NCBI GenBank assembly: GCA_947589045.1
Contig: CANQBQ010000003.1
Span: 1-64,000, forward strand
Direction of reading: 5' to 3'
Length of the DNA: 64,000 nt
DNA from: an uncultured Clostridia bacterium
GTDB taxonomy: Bacteria > Bacillota > Clostridia > Monoglobales > Monoglobaceae
Shown: piece by piece, positions 1-9,078 of the stretch
Layout: each line of letters opens with the position of its first letter
Position numbering within the stretch: position 1 is the stretch's first letter
Translations under genes and position numbers: made by a program
Notes under the pieces: model-generated
Told to the model about the DNA's origin: nothing
The model's input: only the letters and a program-made list of their open reading frames with translations
Database searches by the model: none

Positions 1-51
1 AGCGCAAAGCGCGAGGAAAATTTCGCACACGCTTTTAATCCCGCCGAAGGC

Positions 52-82
52 GCTACAATAAATGTATTACATTTATTGTAGC
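52..82. repeat. 31-bp near-perfect palindrome
   Basis: GCTACAATAAATGTA is followed after a single T by its exact reverse complement, giving 15-bp arms at 52-66 and 68-82. It is AT-rich and has no U-tract on either side, so it is not a standard intrinsic terminator. It may be an operator or a cruciform-type intergenic element. No gene is recognised to its left within the window. Confidence 0.7.
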
Positions 83-165
83 ACAATTTTGCGGTAAATG
101 CAAAATGCGGATTTACAGCCAAATAGAAATCCCTCCGCGTCTGCGGGAGGCGTATCCCGCTTAAT

Positions 166-200
166 TTTTCGGTAGGGGACCTTAGGTCCCCTACCGAAAA
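166..200. repeat. Perfect inverted repeat with 16-bp arms
   Basis: TTTTCGGTAGGGGACC pairs exactly with its complement across a 3-nt loop. It lies just past the 3' end of the minus-strand SLH gene (stop at 248-250) and may protect or end that transcript. Neither strand shows a run of T directly after the stem, so it is not a textbook terminator. The GTAGGGG core resembles mobile intergenic repeats, and a weaker GC hairpin sits beside it at 131-150. Confidence 0.6.
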
Positions 201-247
201 TCGTTGCAATTTTACCGAAAAAATCCGCATTTTTCAGCCGCTTTTTA

Positions 248-2857
248 TCAGTCATAAATCACTACTGTCTGACAAACCTTTCTCGAAACGTGCGCGAATA
301 CTCCTTCTCGGTTCAAATAATCCGAGAGGTCGTTCACGTTGAGCACCTCCAGGCGGTTTCTCTCGCGGTTCAAGCGGTAAACCTTGGGTCTGCCGCATAC
401 GACACTTCTCTCCTTTGCGCCGAGCTTCAAGGTCAGGATTTGCGTGCTTTGACTGCTTATGGTTCCATAATAGGTTTCAAAGGTCGGGAATTCGGTGTAG
501 CCGCTTCCGCCGCCGCTTACAAGCTGCTTATATTCCTCGGGCGCATACTTTTGCACGAACACGGGTCGGAACACCGAAATATAGCCGTCTATGTTGGTGG
601 AAATCTGAATTACGTCTCCCTTTTGCAAATCCCCGAGCGTAACATTTTGGAAATCGTCGGGAACGTTTTTGCTGTCGGAACCGTCGCCGCGGCGGGTGCT
701 GACCGCCTCGCTGTCCACCGGAGTTTCGCAAAGCTGTCCGTCCTTGTAGTAGCGCAATCCGTCAATCGGGTTACCGTCCTTATCGGTCGTGGTGTAGATT
801 TCGTCTATCACGCACACTCCGTTGTCCGCATTTACGAGCGACGCGCCCCGCTTTTGCATCTGAACCATAATTTTCGGGATATGGGTGTCCGCGTCCAAAT
901 CGTAAAATATCATATCCGAATACTTGGTGTCGTTTGCAAATGTCTTGGGAGCCGTCGATACGCTGCACTCACGCTCGTTAATATCATTCTCCGCATTGAG
1001 TGATATTATCATAACCGGAGTGTCATCCTCGGTACAAAACAGGCTGTCTCCGTCCGAGAACACGTTATCCTTATAGCGCATCTCTTTACCGCTTATATCC
1101 TTGCTGAATTCCTCGGTGTCGTAAATCGGGTTCGCGGCGGTCGTATTGTCCGCCGCAGTCCAGATGCCGCGCAACTCACCCGCGGAATTGAACTGAACTT
1201 TAATAAGCTGTCTTTCCGCAAGCGCCTGGTCTACCGCCTCAACCTTTGTTCTTACGTCGTTAAAATTGACCTTGCTTTCCACTACCTTTTCCACTATTTC
1301 TCCGTTAACGGTCAACAGCTTCATTCTCAGGGTCGGAGAAATGCTGTCGTTATACGCCTTTGCAAGCAAAAACGCATAATTTCGGCTCGTCGATGTATAT
1401 TCGGCATACACTATATATCCGAAAGCGTCAAGATAGAAAGTGCCTTCCTTGCCGACCTCCAGCTTCTTTCCCGAATAGTATTCCGAGACGGGGTACGCCA
1501 TATCGTCAACGGCGTACTTGTCGTCGCTGACCTCGGTAACCGTTCCCGTCAGCACCTCGTTTGAAACTATAATATTGACAAACAGTCCGTCCTCACTCGC
1601 GGCAATCGAAACAATATCGTTCTCCGCAAGCTCGTCAATATCGACCTTTTTATCCTTTTTTAAAATGGTATATTGTATCTCGGGGTCCTCTAAGTTTGTC
1701 GGCGATGTGTTGTTTTTGTAGTATATTGTCTTGGTTACCTCGCTGACCGACTGAACCACTCTGCTCTCGTACGAGTTAACTATTATCACCGAAAGCGCGC
1801 CGCCGTCCATAACAAGCGTAACGTCGCCCTCTTTCGGCTGAAGAGTCTCAGCCGTAAACGAGAACTTCGCCTTGCCGTTATATACGAGCGTCACGTCGGA
1901 AGGAATACTTACCGACCGCTTTTTGCCGTTTTCCCAATATACAAACGAGGTCTCGGTGGTGGAGGGCTGTACGTCCTCAGCCTTTACCGAAATTGTCTTT
2001 TGGCTCGATATAGGCTCATAGTACAGCACCGTTTGCACGGGGTCGGTGTCGTCGATTTTGACATATGCGTGTACCGTAAGTCCCAACTGCGTATCTATGT
2101 CGGTCTTTCCGACATAATACAGCGTGTCTCCGATTACGACCTGTCCCTGCTCTATCTCATAGTCTCCGTCGAGGTTGACCTGATGATTGGCGCGTACCAT
2201 ACCGCGAACGTCGGCGATATGGAGATAATCGGTCAAAATCGTACTGCCCTGACTGACGTTATAGTACTGATTGCCGTAATTGGTCTGCTTCATAAGGTCT
2301 ATGTGCAGAGAATTATACAGCATTTTCGCCACCTCGCCGCGCGTCAGTTCCCTGCCGTAGGGCAGTTCCATATCGCGCATAACGCCTATTTTGTTGCCGA
2401 CCGATATATATCCATTCGCATATCCGCCCTCGTTCTCGGCGGGGTATGTATATCCCAAAATCGACACCAGTACCTTTACGGCTTCCTCTGTTATTATTGT
2501 GTCGTCGGGTCTGAACCTGCCGTCGGGGTCGCCGCTCAGGTAACCCATCGCCACTGCCGTTTGGATATACTCATACGCCCAGTTGCCGCTGCCTACGTCC
2601 TCAAAAGTCACTTCGGAGGAAATCGGCTGTAAATCCAACATCCTGCAAATCATAGCCGAAAATTCCCCTCGGGTCACATTCTTTTCCAAATTCATATTTC
2701 CCGAGCCCGAGCCTTCCAGAATTCCCAGCCCGACCAGCAAAGATACCTCGCCGTCGTAATTTCCGCCGTCGGCGGAAGCTATTACGCCAAAGCCGAAGCT
2801 CGTCAGGACAAGCACCGCCGTCAGCAAAACACAAATACCTTTACGTAATCTCGTCAT
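248..2857 (-). CDS. SLH-domain cell-surface protein
   Basis: Secreted protein of 869 residues. An N-terminal signal peptide (basic MTRLRK, then a hydrophobic core, cleavage near residue 30) is followed by three S-layer homology repeats at about 35-205, recognised by motifs such as VTRGEFSAMICRML, GRFRPDDTIITEEAVKVL and LTRGEVAKMLYNSL. SLH repeats bind pyruvylated secondary wall polymers, so the protein should sit on the envelope. The remaining 650 or so residues are beta-rich and I do not recognise them. It is the last gene of the minus-strand carbohydrate locus and starts 11 nt after the giant SLH protein, behind a GGAGGG-type ribosome site. It is probably a wall-anchored partner of that protein; a direct sugar-binding role is inference. 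Confidence 0.85.
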   Translation of the reverse strand: MTRLRKGICVLLTAVLVLTSFGFGVIASADGGNYDGEVSLLVGLGILEGSGSGNMNLEKNVTRGEFSAMICRMLDLQPISSEVTFEDVGSGNWAYEYIQTAVAMGYLSGDPDGRFRPDDTIITEEAVKVLVSILGYTYPAENEGGYANGYISVGNKIGVMRDMELPYGRELTRGEVAKMLYNSLHIDLMKQTNYGNQYYNVSQGSTILTDYLHIADVRGMVRANHQVNLDGDYEIEQGQVVIGDTLYYVGKTDIDTQLGLTVHAYVKIDDTDPVQTVLYYEPISSQKTISVKAEDVQPSTTETSFVYWENGKKRSVSIPSDVTLVYNGKAKFSFTAETLQPKEGDVTLVMDGGALSVIIVNSYESRVVQSVSEVTKTIYYKNNTSPTNLEDPEIQYTILKKDKKVDIDELAENDIVSIAASEDGLFVNIIVSNEVLTGTVTEVSDDKYAVDDMAYPVSEYYSGKKLEVGKEGTFYLDAFGYIVYAEYTSTSRNYAFLLAKAYNDSISPTLRMKLLTVNGEIVEKVVESKVNFNDVRTKVEAVDQALAERQLIKVQFNSAGELRGIWTAADNTTAANPIYDTEEFSKDISGKEMRYKDNVFSDGDSLFCTEDDTPVMIISLNAENDINERECSVSTAPKTFANDTKYSDMIFYDLDADTHIPKIMVQMQKRGASLVNADNGVCVIDEIYTTTDKDGNPIDGLRYYKDGQLCETPVDSEAVSTRRGDGSDSKNVPDDFQNVTLGDLQKGDVIQISTNIDGYISVFRPVFVQKYAPEEYKQLVSGGGSGYTEFPTFETYYGTISSQSTQILTLKLGAKERSVVCGRPKVYRLNRERNRLEVLNVNDLSDYLNREGVFAHVSRKVCQTVVIYD

Positions 2858-2868
2858 CCTTTTCCCTC

Positions 2869-5800
2869 CTACTTCAAATTCATCAATTCATAAATGACCT
2901 TTGCCGCCATCGCGCGATTTGCGCTCTCAAGCGGTGCAAAGCTGCCGTTGCCCATACCGTTCATAATGCCCGCGCGCTGTAATCTTATAACCGCGTCAAC
3001 CGCGTACTGCGCGATTTCGTCGGAGTCGCTGAACGCCGTTTCCTCTTTTTCGGAAGGAAGCTCTATGCCCGCCGCGTCAGCCGCGCGAACCATCATAACT
3101 CCCAAATCCTCACGGGTAATTTCGTTATTCACGCCAAAGGTTCCGTCGCCCATACCGTTTATGATTGAAAGCTGCTGAGCCGACGCGATATACGGATAAA
3201 ATTCGTCCGTCTCGGATACGTCGGTGAAATCGGCTTTCGCTCCGTCGCTTATGAGCCCCAAAGCCCCGATAAGGATTTTTGCAAACTGACCTCTGGTCAC
3301 GTGCTCCAAAGGAGCGAACTTTCCGTCACCAACGCCGTTTATAACTCCCTGCTCGGAAAGCGCCGTTATCGCTTCCTCAGCCCAGTTTACTTCCTGCAAA
3401 TCGCTGAATACCGCTTTGCTTTCATCGGTGCCTGTGCTCTGCGGCGGCTGAGATGTACTGCCGCCCGACGGCTTTACAATGCCGCCGCCCGCGGGAGCGG
3501 AACCGCCGCCTCCGCCCGAGCTTGTGCCTCCGCCGCTCGGCGAGGTGCTGCTACTCGACAAGCCTCGGATAGTGCTGTTCAAAAAGCTCTGCAGCTCCGC
3601 CGCCGAGGTGAAGTTCTTTTTAAGCAGGGCGAGATATACCTTTTCCTTGTTGCTCTTACTCAATGCGTTGAACGCTCTCAAATCGGTTTTAAGCTGAGCC
3701 GCCGCAAATTCAAAGTTCTCGGCTATATTGGCTCTGGTCGAGCCGTTGAGCACGTCCAGTATATCTTTCTCGCTCGATACGCTCACCGTAATGACGTTGG
3801 ACTCGCCCTCAGACATAAAGCCGTCGGTCGCCTTTATCATAAGCGTATGCTTGCCGACGCTCAGACTGCCGCCCTTCAGCGTCGCGGTGTATTTGTTTGC
3901 ATTTTGTTCCGTCTGCTCAAATACCGTATCGGACGGCGCCCCGTCGATATACAGAGTTACCGAGCGAATTTCGTCCTCCTTATCCTCAATTGTGGCTGTC
4001 AGCGTAATGTCCGCATCCTCCATAACCATACCGTCGTTGGAAAGCTCATCCAGCACTATTGAGGGAGCGCTGTTCGGAACATAGCCGAATGTCTCTATTT
4101 CGCGCAGACGATATGCGTAGTTGCCCGGCAGCGAAACAAATTTTATCTTGCTCGTTTCAATCTCGTCAAAGCTGAAGCTGACTATTTTATCATCCTCGGT
4201 CAGTCCGCCGAAGCTCTTTTCAACCTTGGTCCCCGGAATTAGCTCGAAGCTGCCGTCCGCCTTTTCGTACTCAAACTGATACAGGAACGGAACCTCGGCG
4301 GTATTGTTGGGCTTGTTGCTCTCTATGTTTGCCTCGGCAGGGTCTCTGCCTATATAACCGCTGTAAAGCGTTATGCCGTTTAGGCGGTAATTATCGGGGA
4401 ACGAAATGGTCAAATACGAGCCGGGTGCGCTGTCGGCGTTGATGTACCACTTGTTGCTTCCGATGTCGCTGTTGGTCTTATTGTCAATTACCGCGCTCGG
4501 ATTTGAGCTACTGTCGCTTCCGTTTTTGCTCGCGGTCGCAACAAACGTATTGTCATACTCTACCTTGGGATAGTCTATTGTTTTAACTATGCTCTTTTTC
4601 TGCACCGTGCCGTCGGACGCGACCGCTTCCGCAATAATCGAGTTTACGCCCGGCTCTGCGATAGCCTCCGTGCTGTATATACCGTCGGCTGACGGCTCAA
4701 ATCCCGCGATAGTTCTTTCGTTGATGTAAATATTGACGCGGCTCAGCATCTTTTTCGCGTCGGTGACCGTCGCCTTTATCGTGAACTTCTCGTTCGGCTT
4801 CAGTTCCTCCGACTCGGTCGGCGACTCTATGGTGATTTCAAACAGCGCGTCGGAATTCGGCTCAGCCGTAAACTTCACGGGCGCCGACGTCACCGTCTTA
4901 TCGGTGTTATATGTCACCGTCGCGGTAATGCTGTGACTGCCCTCGGCAACCGCGGGCATCGTGTACTCATACTTTCCGCCGCTGAGCGCGCCCGCGCCGA
5001 GAAGTACGCTGTTGTCGAAAAATTCAACCTTATCTATCGTGTTTCCGTTGTCGTTTACAGCCGCGCTCAGCACTACATTATCGCCCGCCGTCACATTTCC
5101 TACGGGGTCAAGCGTAATTTCGGGGTCGGGCAACTGAGGCTCGGCAATTTCAACGCCGTAGACCTCAATCTCGCGAATACGTATGCCGTCCGAGCCTTGC
5201 TCGTCAACTCGGTTGTTCGCGACCTTGGAGACAATCTTAACGTGCCACGCGTCCACCTCTTCGCTCAACGATACCGTTACCAGTCCGAGAGGCGCGCCCG
5301 TCACCGTTTCCGCCTTTATGTAATCGGTAAGAGAGGTAGGATCTGCGTCCTCTTTATCGCTGTACCAAACCTCAAAATCGGTCAGCTTGTCCTTGCTCGA
5401 AGTGTTTATGTCGTTGTATCCGCTGTAAACCTTTACCGCGTTTATTTTTCCATGCTTCAATAATTTCAGGTCAGCCCACGCATCCAGCGTCTTTGCTTTG
5501 CCGACAAACCATTTGTCGGTGCCGCTGGTTTTTTCCGTAACGCCGTCGGTCAGCGACGCGCCCGAGCTGTTGCCGCTGTCCGCTTCACTGCTCGTAACTG
5601 CCGCTCCGAGCGCAATATTCGTGCCTGTCGGCTCGATAGGCTTCGGAAGTGCCGTAAACTCAACAGCCTCGGAGGTTACCGTCTTATCGGTGTCGTACGT
5701 CAGCGTCGCGGTAATGCTGTGACTGCCCTCGGCAACCGCAGGCATCGTGTACTTATACTTTCCCGCGCTGAGCTCGCCCGCGCCGAGAAGTACGCCGCTG

Positions 5801-8800
5801 TCGAAAAATTCAACCTTGTCTATCACATTTCCGTTCTCGCTGACAACCGCGCTCAGCACTACACTATCGCCCGCCGTCACGCTTCCTACGGGGTCAAGCG
5901 TAATTTCGGGGTCGGACACCTGCGAGTCAATAATTTCGGTGCCGTAGACCTCAATCTCGCGGATACGTATGCCGTCCGAGCCCTGCGCGTCAACTCGGTT
6001 GTTCGCGACCTTGGAAACAATCTTAACGTGCCACGCGTCCACCTCTTCGCTCAACGATACCGTTACCAGTCCGAGAGGCGCGCCCGTCACCGTTTCCGCC
6101 TTTATGTAATCGGTAAGAGAGGTAGGATCTGCGTCCTCTTTATCGCTGTACCAAACCTCAAAATCGGTCAGCTTGTCCTTGCTCGAAGTGTTTATGTCGT
6201 TGTATCCGCTGTAAACCTTTACCGCGTTTATTTTTCCATGCTTCAATAATTTCAGGTCAGCCCACGCATCCAGCGTCTTTGCTTTGCCGACAAACCATTT
6301 GTCGGTGCCGCTGGTTTTTTCCGTAACGCCGTCGGTCAGCGACGCGCCCGAGCTGTTGCCGCTGTCCGCTTCACTGCTCGTAACTGCCGCGCCGAGCGCA
6401 ATATTTGTGCCTGTCGGCTCGATAGGCTTCGGAAGTGCCGTAAACTCAACAGCCTCGGACATTACCGTCTTATCGGTGTCGTAGGTTACCGTCGCGGTAA
6501 TGCTGTGCGCACCCTCTGAAACATCGGGCATTGTGTACTCGTACTTGTCGCCGTTTAATTCTCCCGCTCCGAGCAAGTCCGAATTATCAAAGAACTCTAC
6601 TTTATCTATCGCATTTCCGTTGTCGGTAACAGCCGCCTTCAAGGTGACGCTGTCGCCCGCAATAACGTTTTCTATAGGGTCTGCCGCAACTGTCGGCTTC
6701 GCCCTGACCGTAAAGTTGACCGCCTCGGAAATTACCGTCTTGCTTTCTCCGTAGGTGACCGTGGCGGTAATTTTGTGCGTACCGACGGACGGAGCTTCCC
6801 ATTCATAGGTATATTTGCCGTCCGAAGAGGATACCGCCGTGCCTATAAGCTCGGTGATATTGTCAAAGAACTCCACCTTTTCAATGACGTTTCCGTTGTC
6901 GGTAAGAGTTGCACTGAGTGTTACGCTGTCGCCCTCCGAAATATCCGAAATATCGTCAACGACTATTACGGGAGCGTCGGGCTCGGGAGGAGCCTGCACC
7001 GCAAATGTAACCGCTTCCGAGGTTACTGTTTTATCCGTGTCGTAGGTTACCACCGCCGTAATGCTGTGGCTGCCTTCCTCGGCATTTGCAAAGGTGTATT
7101 CATACTTATCGACGTTCATCGTTCCCTCTCCCAGGAGTGTGTCGTTGTCGTAAAATTCCACCTTATTTATCGTATTGCCGTTGTCGGTAACCGCCGCCTT
7201 CAAGGTTACGCTCTCGCCTGCGGTTATGTTGTCTATCTCGTCAACCGTAACGGCGGGAGGGATTACCTCTTTTCCGTAGACCTCTATCTCCAAAATACGG
7301 AACATATTTGTGCTGCTGTTTTCCATTTTTGAAACCAGACGTATATGACCCGCGCGCACCGCTTCGTCCAAAGCTATAGTCCACGGATTTTCGGTCGCGC
7401 CGGTCACCGTTTTCAGCGTGATGTAGTCTCCGTCTCCGACCGCGTCGGTCTTTCCGCTGTACTGAACCTCAAAGCTCTGAAGCGTCTGAGTCCTCGGAGT
7501 GCTCATACCGTGATACAAAACGACCTTATCAACGTCGCACAAGCCGCCGAGGTCGATGTCGAAATAAACTCCGTTAGTCTTGTTCTGGTCTACAAACACA
7601 ACATTCTTGCCCGTGGTCTGATTTTTTGTGCCGTCCAAAAGCACCTCAGGTCCGCCGTTTGCGGAGCTGTAATAGCTCGCGGTTGCCGTCTTTCCCGCTG
7701 CGACGTTTGTACCCAAATCATCAAATTCGGCTGTAAATATCATCGGAGCCGAAACGAGGGTTTTATCCGTATTGTACGTCAGCCTGGCGGTGATGTTGTA
7801 GCTTCCCGCCGCCTTCTTCAAAGTATATTCATACTTCCCGCCGTTTTCCGAGCCTTCTCCCAAAAGCTCCGCACCGTTATAAAACTCCACTTTATCTATG
7901 GAATTTTCATTCGCCGTAACGTCCGCGCTCAGAGTGACGTCGGTTCCCGCCGACGCGCCGGTCACCGGAGTTACCAAAATTTCGGGGTCTTTGGTTTCAT
8001 CTTCAACTTCGAGCTTGGTTCCCATTACCTCTATCTCGCGAATACGAAACATCGTTGTGCATTTGGAGACAATTCGTATATGTGTCGCGCAAACCGTCTC
8101 GCCAAACGTCACGGTGTAGGGATTTTCGCTTACTCCCGTTTCGGTCTTTAAGGTCTGATACTCGTCTCCCGTTTTTCCGAGATACTGTACCTCAAAATCC
8201 GTCAGTCTGTCCGAACCGCTGTTCATACCGTGGTACAGAACCATACTGCTTATATTTGCCAACCCCAAATCAATGTCCGCATAAGCTCCCGCCGATGCCT
8301 GAGCTGCGCTGGCAACCCATACATAGTCTCCTGTTGTCTGGTTCGTAACTCCGTCAGTCAACGCTTCTGGAGTTCCGTTGGCTTTTGCGCTTACCGTAGC
8401 GGGTCTGCCGAGCGCCACGTTTTCAACCTTCGGCGCGGGGTCTCCGCCCGCCTCAACGCCGTAGAGCTCTATTTCAAGGATACGAAAATCATAATTGCCT
8501 TCAAGCGCGGTAAACTTAATCTTATCCGTTTCAACCTCGTCAAACTCAAATGTGACGTTATGGTCGGCTGAGGTCAAACCGTCAAAGGTCTTTTCAACCT
8601 TTGTGTTCGGAATAAGCTCAAACGCTCCGCCCTCATTCGCGTACTCAAACTGATACTTAAACGGAATTTCAGCCGTTTGATGAGACGACTTATTATCTTC
8701 CGTATTAACGGTTGCGGGGTCTCTCGAGGGATAGCCGCTTATCAGCGTTATTTTATCAATTTTATACTTTTTAGGCAGAATTATGGTTAAATTTGCCCCC

Positions 8801-9045
8801 GTGAGCTTGTTTCCTGCCACATACCATTTAAACGCACCGGTCGTATTATTGCTTACGTTATCTATTACGGCGTTTGAATTGGATGAGCTGTCGCTTCCCT
8901 GGTCAGACGCCTCGGTCGTTGCTCCGACCGCCTGACAATCAATCTTCGGATATTCCGACGCCGCCGCGACGGAGGGCACAACTATAACGCTGAGCATTAC
9001 CGCCGCCGCCAAAATAATTGAAAGAACACGTTTTATACCTCGCAT
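2869..9045 (-). CDS. Giant modular surface protein: discoidin and Ig-like repeats with C-terminal SLH anchor
   Basis: 2058 residues. After a signal peptide (about 1-28) come alternating modules: discoidin (F5/8 type C-like) domains near 30-200, 205-345, 445-590, 865-1035, 1127-1295 and 1485-1640, separated by Ig-like domains with the recurring pattern NxIDKVEFFD...LLGxGxL...HSITATVTYxxDKTV. A helical stretch and a Gly/Ser-rich linker (about 1795-1850) lead to three SLH repeats (1855-2058). No catalytic module is recognised, so it is best read as a wall-anchored glycan-capturing scaffold. Two consecutive Ig-discoidin units are nearly identical at DNA level with a 786-bp period. It follows the solute-binding lipoprotein gene and belongs to the same locus. 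Module borders are estimates by eye. Confidence 0.85.
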   Translation of the reverse strand: MRGIKRVLSIILAAAVMLSVIVVPSVAAASEYPKIDCQAVGATTEASDQGSDSSSNSNAVIDNVSNNTTGAFKWYVAGNKLTGANLTIILPKKYKIDKITLISGYPSRDPATVNTEDNKSSHQTAEIPFKYQFEYANEGGAFELIPNTKVEKTFDGLTSADHNVTFEFDEVETDKIKFTALEGNYDFRILEIELYGVEAGGDPAPKVENVALGRPATVSAKANGTPEALTDGVTNQTTGDYVWVASAAQASAGAYADIDLGLANISSMVLYHGMNSGSDRLTDFEVQYLGKTGDEYQTLKTETGVSENPYTVTFGETVCATHIRIVSKCTTMFRIREIEVMGTKLEVEDETKDPEILVTPVTGASAGTDVTLSADVTANENSIDKVEFYNGAELLGEGSENGGKYEYTLKKAAGSYNITARLTYNTDKTLVSAPMIFTAEFDDLGTNVAAGKTATASYYSSANGGPEVLLDGTKNQTTGKNVVFVDQNKTNGVYFDIDLGGLCDVDKVVLYHGMSTPRTQTLQSFEVQYSGKTDAVGDGDYITLKTVTGATENPWTIALDEAVRAGHIRLVSKMENSSTNMFRILEIEVYGKEVIPPAVTVDEIDNITAGESVTLKAAVTDNGNTINKVEFYDNDTLLGEGTMNVDKYEYTFANAEEGSHSITAVVTYDTDKTVTSEAVTFAVQAPPEPDAPVIVVDDISDISEGDSVTLSATLTDNGNVIEKVEFFDNITELIGTAVSSSDGKYTYEWEAPSVGTHKITATVTYGESKTVISEAVNFTVRAKPTVAADPIENVIAGDSVTLKAAVTDNGNAIDKVEFFDNSDLLGAGELNGDKYEYTMPDVSEGAHSITATVTYDTDKTVMSEAVEFTALPKPIEPTGTNIALGAAVTSSEADSGNSSGASLTDGVTEKTSGTDKWFVGKAKTLDAWADLKLLKHGKINAVKVYSGYNDINTSSKDKLTDFEVWYSDKEDADPTSLTDYIKAETVTGAPLGLVTVSLSEEVDAWHVKIVSKVANNRVDAQGSDGIRIREIEVYGTEIIDSQVSDPEITLDPVGSVTAGDSVVLSAVVSENGNVIDKVEFFDSGVLLGAGELSAGKYKYTMPAVAEGSHSITATLTYDTDKTVTSEAVEFTALPKPIEPTGTNIALGAAVTSSEADSGNSSGASLTDGVTEKTSGTDKWFVGKAKTLDAWADLKLLKHGKINAVKVYSGYNDINTSSKDKLTDFEVWYSDKEDADPTSLTDYIKAETVTGAPLGLVTVSLSEEVDAWHVKIVSKVANNRVDEQGSDGIRIREIEVYGVEIAEPQLPDPEITLDPVGNVTAGDNVVLSAAVNDNGNTIDKVEFFDNSVLLGAGALSGGKYEYTMPAVAEGSHSITATVTYNTDKTVTSAPVKFTAEPNSDALFEITIESPTESEELKPNEKFTIKATVTDAKKMLSRVNIYINERTIAGFEPSADGIYSTEAIAEPGVNSIIAEAVASDGTVQKKSIVKTIDYPKVEYDNTFVATASKNGSDSSSNPSAVIDNKTNSDIGSNKWYINADSAPGSYLTISFPDNYRLNGITLYSGYIGRDPAEANIESNKPNNTAEVPFLYQFEYEKADGSFELIPGTKVEKSFGGLTEDDKIVSFSFDEIETSKIKFVSLPGNYAYRLREIETFGYVPNSAPSIVLDELSNDGMVMEDADITLTATIEDKEDEIRSVTLYIDGAPSDTVFEQTEQNANKYTATLKGGSLSVGKHTLMIKATDGFMSEGESNVITVSVSSEKDILDVLNGSTRANIAENFEFAAAQLKTDLRAFNALSKSNKEKVYLALLKKNFTSAAELQSFLNSTIRGLSSSSTSPSGGGTSSGGGGGSAPAGGGIVKPSGGSTSQPPQSTGTDESKAVFSDLQEVNWAEEAITALSEQGVINGVGDGKFAPLEHVTRGQFAKILIGALGLISDGAKADFTDVSETDEFYPYIASAQQLSIINGMGDGTFGVNNEITREDLGVMMVRAADAAGIELPSEKEETAFSDSDEIAQYAVDAVIRLQRAGIMNGMGNGSFAPLESANRAMAAKVIYELMNLK
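4880..6451. repeat. Tandem duplication, 786-bp period
   Basis: Two successive copies of a 262-codon Ig-discoidin unit, about 4880-5665 and 5666-6451. The stretch 5228-5618 matches 6014-6404 with only about three differences seen by eye, while the edges have diverged more. This points to recent duplication or ongoing gene conversion inside the surface-protein gene. Short-read assemblies could mis-size this region. Confidence 0.8.
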
Positions 9046-9078
9046 ACTGCAAAATTCCTCCCTTCCGCAGAAGCGTTT

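Noticed and set aside
1-81. Open frame running into the window from the left and ending at the palindrome
   Set aside because: Only about 26 codons are visible, with no recognisable protein family; it may be a gene end but cannot be supported.
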